From positions 1-14,662 of the forward strand of contig CAAETU010000014.1 in NCBI GenBank assembly GCA_900759045.1: a stretch of 14,662 bases of DNA, read 5' to 3'. Made by a program: the position numbers and the translations under genes. This stretch comes from an uncultured Collinsella sp. (lineage in GTDB: Bacteria > Actinomycetota > Coriobacteriia > Coriobacteriales > Coriobacteriaceae). The notes beneath the pieces are model-generated. The model ran no database searches, was not told where the DNA came from, and saw only the letters and a program-made list of their open reading frames with translations. Numbering within the stretch: the stretch's first letter is position 1; every line of letters starts with the position of its first letter. Below, piece by piece: positions 13,746 to 14,662 of the stretch.

Positions 13746-14662
13746 TTGTTTGAATGTGAACTGCCGTTTGACCACAAGACGCTGCATCTGGAGCTCGAGG
13801 ATAAAAACTTCGCCGGTCTGATGGAGGGTCATCAAAACGAGTTTAAGACTACAAAATCGCAGGAAGAGCTGGTAGAGGAGTCGCTTGCCAACCCTTATGG
13901 CTCGCCTTCGCTCGAGGAGCTTTGTGCTGGCAAGAAGGATATTGTCATCATTAGCTCCGACCATACGCGTCCCGTTCCTTCGCGTGTGACGATGCCTATT
14001 CTGCTGCATCACATCCATTCCGCTGCGCCTGGGGCGCGCGTTCGCATTCTGGTTGCTACGGGTATGCACCGTCCGTCGACGCACGAGGAGCTCGTCAACA
14101 AGTACGGCGAGGAGATCGTTGCCAACGAGGAAATCGTTATGCACGTCGCGACTGACGACAGCATGATGAAAAAGATCGGCACCCTGCCTTCTGGTGGCGA
14201 GTGCATCATCAACAAGATTGCCGCCGATTGCGATCTGCTGCTTGCCGAGGGCTTTATTGAGCCGCACTTCTTTGCCGGTTTCTCTGGTAGCCGCAAGTCC
14301 GTCCTGCCTGGCATCGCCAGCTACAAGACCATCATGTACAACCACAACGGTCAGTTTGTGAATGATTCCCACTCGCGTGCCGGCAACCTGTGCCACAACC
14401 ACGTGAGCGAGGACATGTTTGCCGCTGCCGAGATGGCTCACCTTGCCTTTGTGCTTAATGTGGTGCTCAACGGCAAGCACGAGGTCATCGGCTCCTTTGC
14501 CGGCGATATCCATAAGGCGCACGAGGCTGGCTGCGAGTTCGTGAAGAGCCTTGCCGGCGTTGAGCCCGTCGAGTGCGAGATTGCCATCACCACCAACGGC
14601 GGCTACCCGCTCGACCAGAACATCTACCAGGCCGTGAAGGGCATGTGCGCTGCCGAGGCCAC
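13746..14662 (+). CDS. larA: Nickel-pincer lactate racemase LarA (3' end beyond window)
   Basis: About 305 of the usual 420-odd residues are present; the gene runs off the window end. It interconverts D- and L-lactate in the cytoplasm using the nickel-pincer nucleotide cofactor. Motifs: ELPFDHKTLHLEL (5-17), IISSDHTRPVPS (68-79, Asp72 and Arg75), ATGMHRPSTHEELVNKYG (104-121, His108), EGFIEPHFFAGFSGSRKSVL (168-187, His174 and cofactor-bearing Lys184), KTIMYNH (194-200, nickel ligand His200), TTNGGYPLDQNIYQAVKG (282-299, Gln295 and Lys298). Numbered from TTG 13746, all these residues fall at the published Lactobacillus plantarum LarA positions as I recall them, which supports that start. The cofactor genes larB, larC and larE are not visible and must lie beyond the window or elsewhere. 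Other LarA-family racemases act on different hydroxyacids, but close resemblance to the lactate clade favours lactate. Confidence 0.9.
   Translation, partial: MFECELPFDHKTLHLELEDKNFAGLMEGHQNEFKTTKSQEELVEESLANPYGSPSLEELCAGKKDIVIISSDHTRPVPSRVTMPILLHHIHSAAPGARVRILVATGMHRPSTHEELVNKYGEEIVANEEIVMHVATDDSMMKKIGTLPSGGECIINKIAADCDLLLAEGFIEPHFFAGFSGSRKSVLPGIASYKTIMYNHNGQFVNDSHSRAGNLCHNHVSEDMFAAAEMAHLAFVLNVVLNGKHEVIGSFAGDIHKAHEAGCEFVKSLAGVEPVECEIAITTNGGYPLDQNIYQAVKGMCAAEA

Noticed and set aside
1..14662. CRISPR array, tRNA or rRNA genes, known riboswitch classes, prophage or intact insertion sequence
   Set aside because: No regularly spaced direct repeats, cloverleaf with conserved T-loop, riboswitch core, integrase or transposase reading was found by eye.

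Overview
The window looks like a chromosomal segment of a high-GC Gram-positive gut actinobacterium, most likely a Coriobacteriia member such as Collinsella. This is inferred from the GC-rich codon use, strong AGGAGG-type ribosome sites, GTG/TTG starts and the family content; no taxonomic marker was searched. All seven recognisable genes and the one gene remnant are on the + strand. The long minus-strand open frames are shadows of GC-rich coding sequence.

Layout. 1-392: two inverted-repeat elements, then a probable promoter region. 393-5348: two abutting genes for large YhgE/Pip-type membrane proteins, probably one operon. 5550-6533: a ten-helix EamA/DMT-family transporter with its own promoter and terminator. 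6649-7941: an M20-family metallo-amidohydrolase. 7942-8479: a nested inverted repeat, the C-terminal remnant of an MFS transporter, and three long hairpins packed end to end up to the hisS promoter. 8480-9793: hisS (histidyl-tRNA synthetase). 10051-12864: ppc (phosphoenolpyruvate carboxylase). 12865-13745: about 880 bases without a credible protein gene, holding a 127-nt nested hairpin, short direct repeats, further dyads and a terminator-like leader hairpin. 13746-14662: larA (Ni-pincer lactate racemase), cut by the window end.

The genes do not form one pathway. hisS and ppc are core housekeeping functions (translation; anaplerotic oxaloacetate supply). larA interconverts D- and L-lactate and fits a fermentative lifestyle. 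The Pip pair is a cell-surface system of unknown substrate; relatives serve as phage receptors or type VII secretion-like envelope proteins. The M20 enzyme and the EamA transporter suggest acyl-amino-acid salvage and small-metabolite export or import, with substrates unknown.

The least explained part is between the genes. There are at least six long, often near-perfect, single-axis inverted repeats. Two of them, about 7.9 kb apart, share a 23-nt hairpin core with a compensatory base-pair change. Two others are extended dyads with a second palindrome exactly at their centre. These are the best candidates for undescribed elements here. I saw no rRNA, tRNA, CRISPR array, intact transposase or phage gene.
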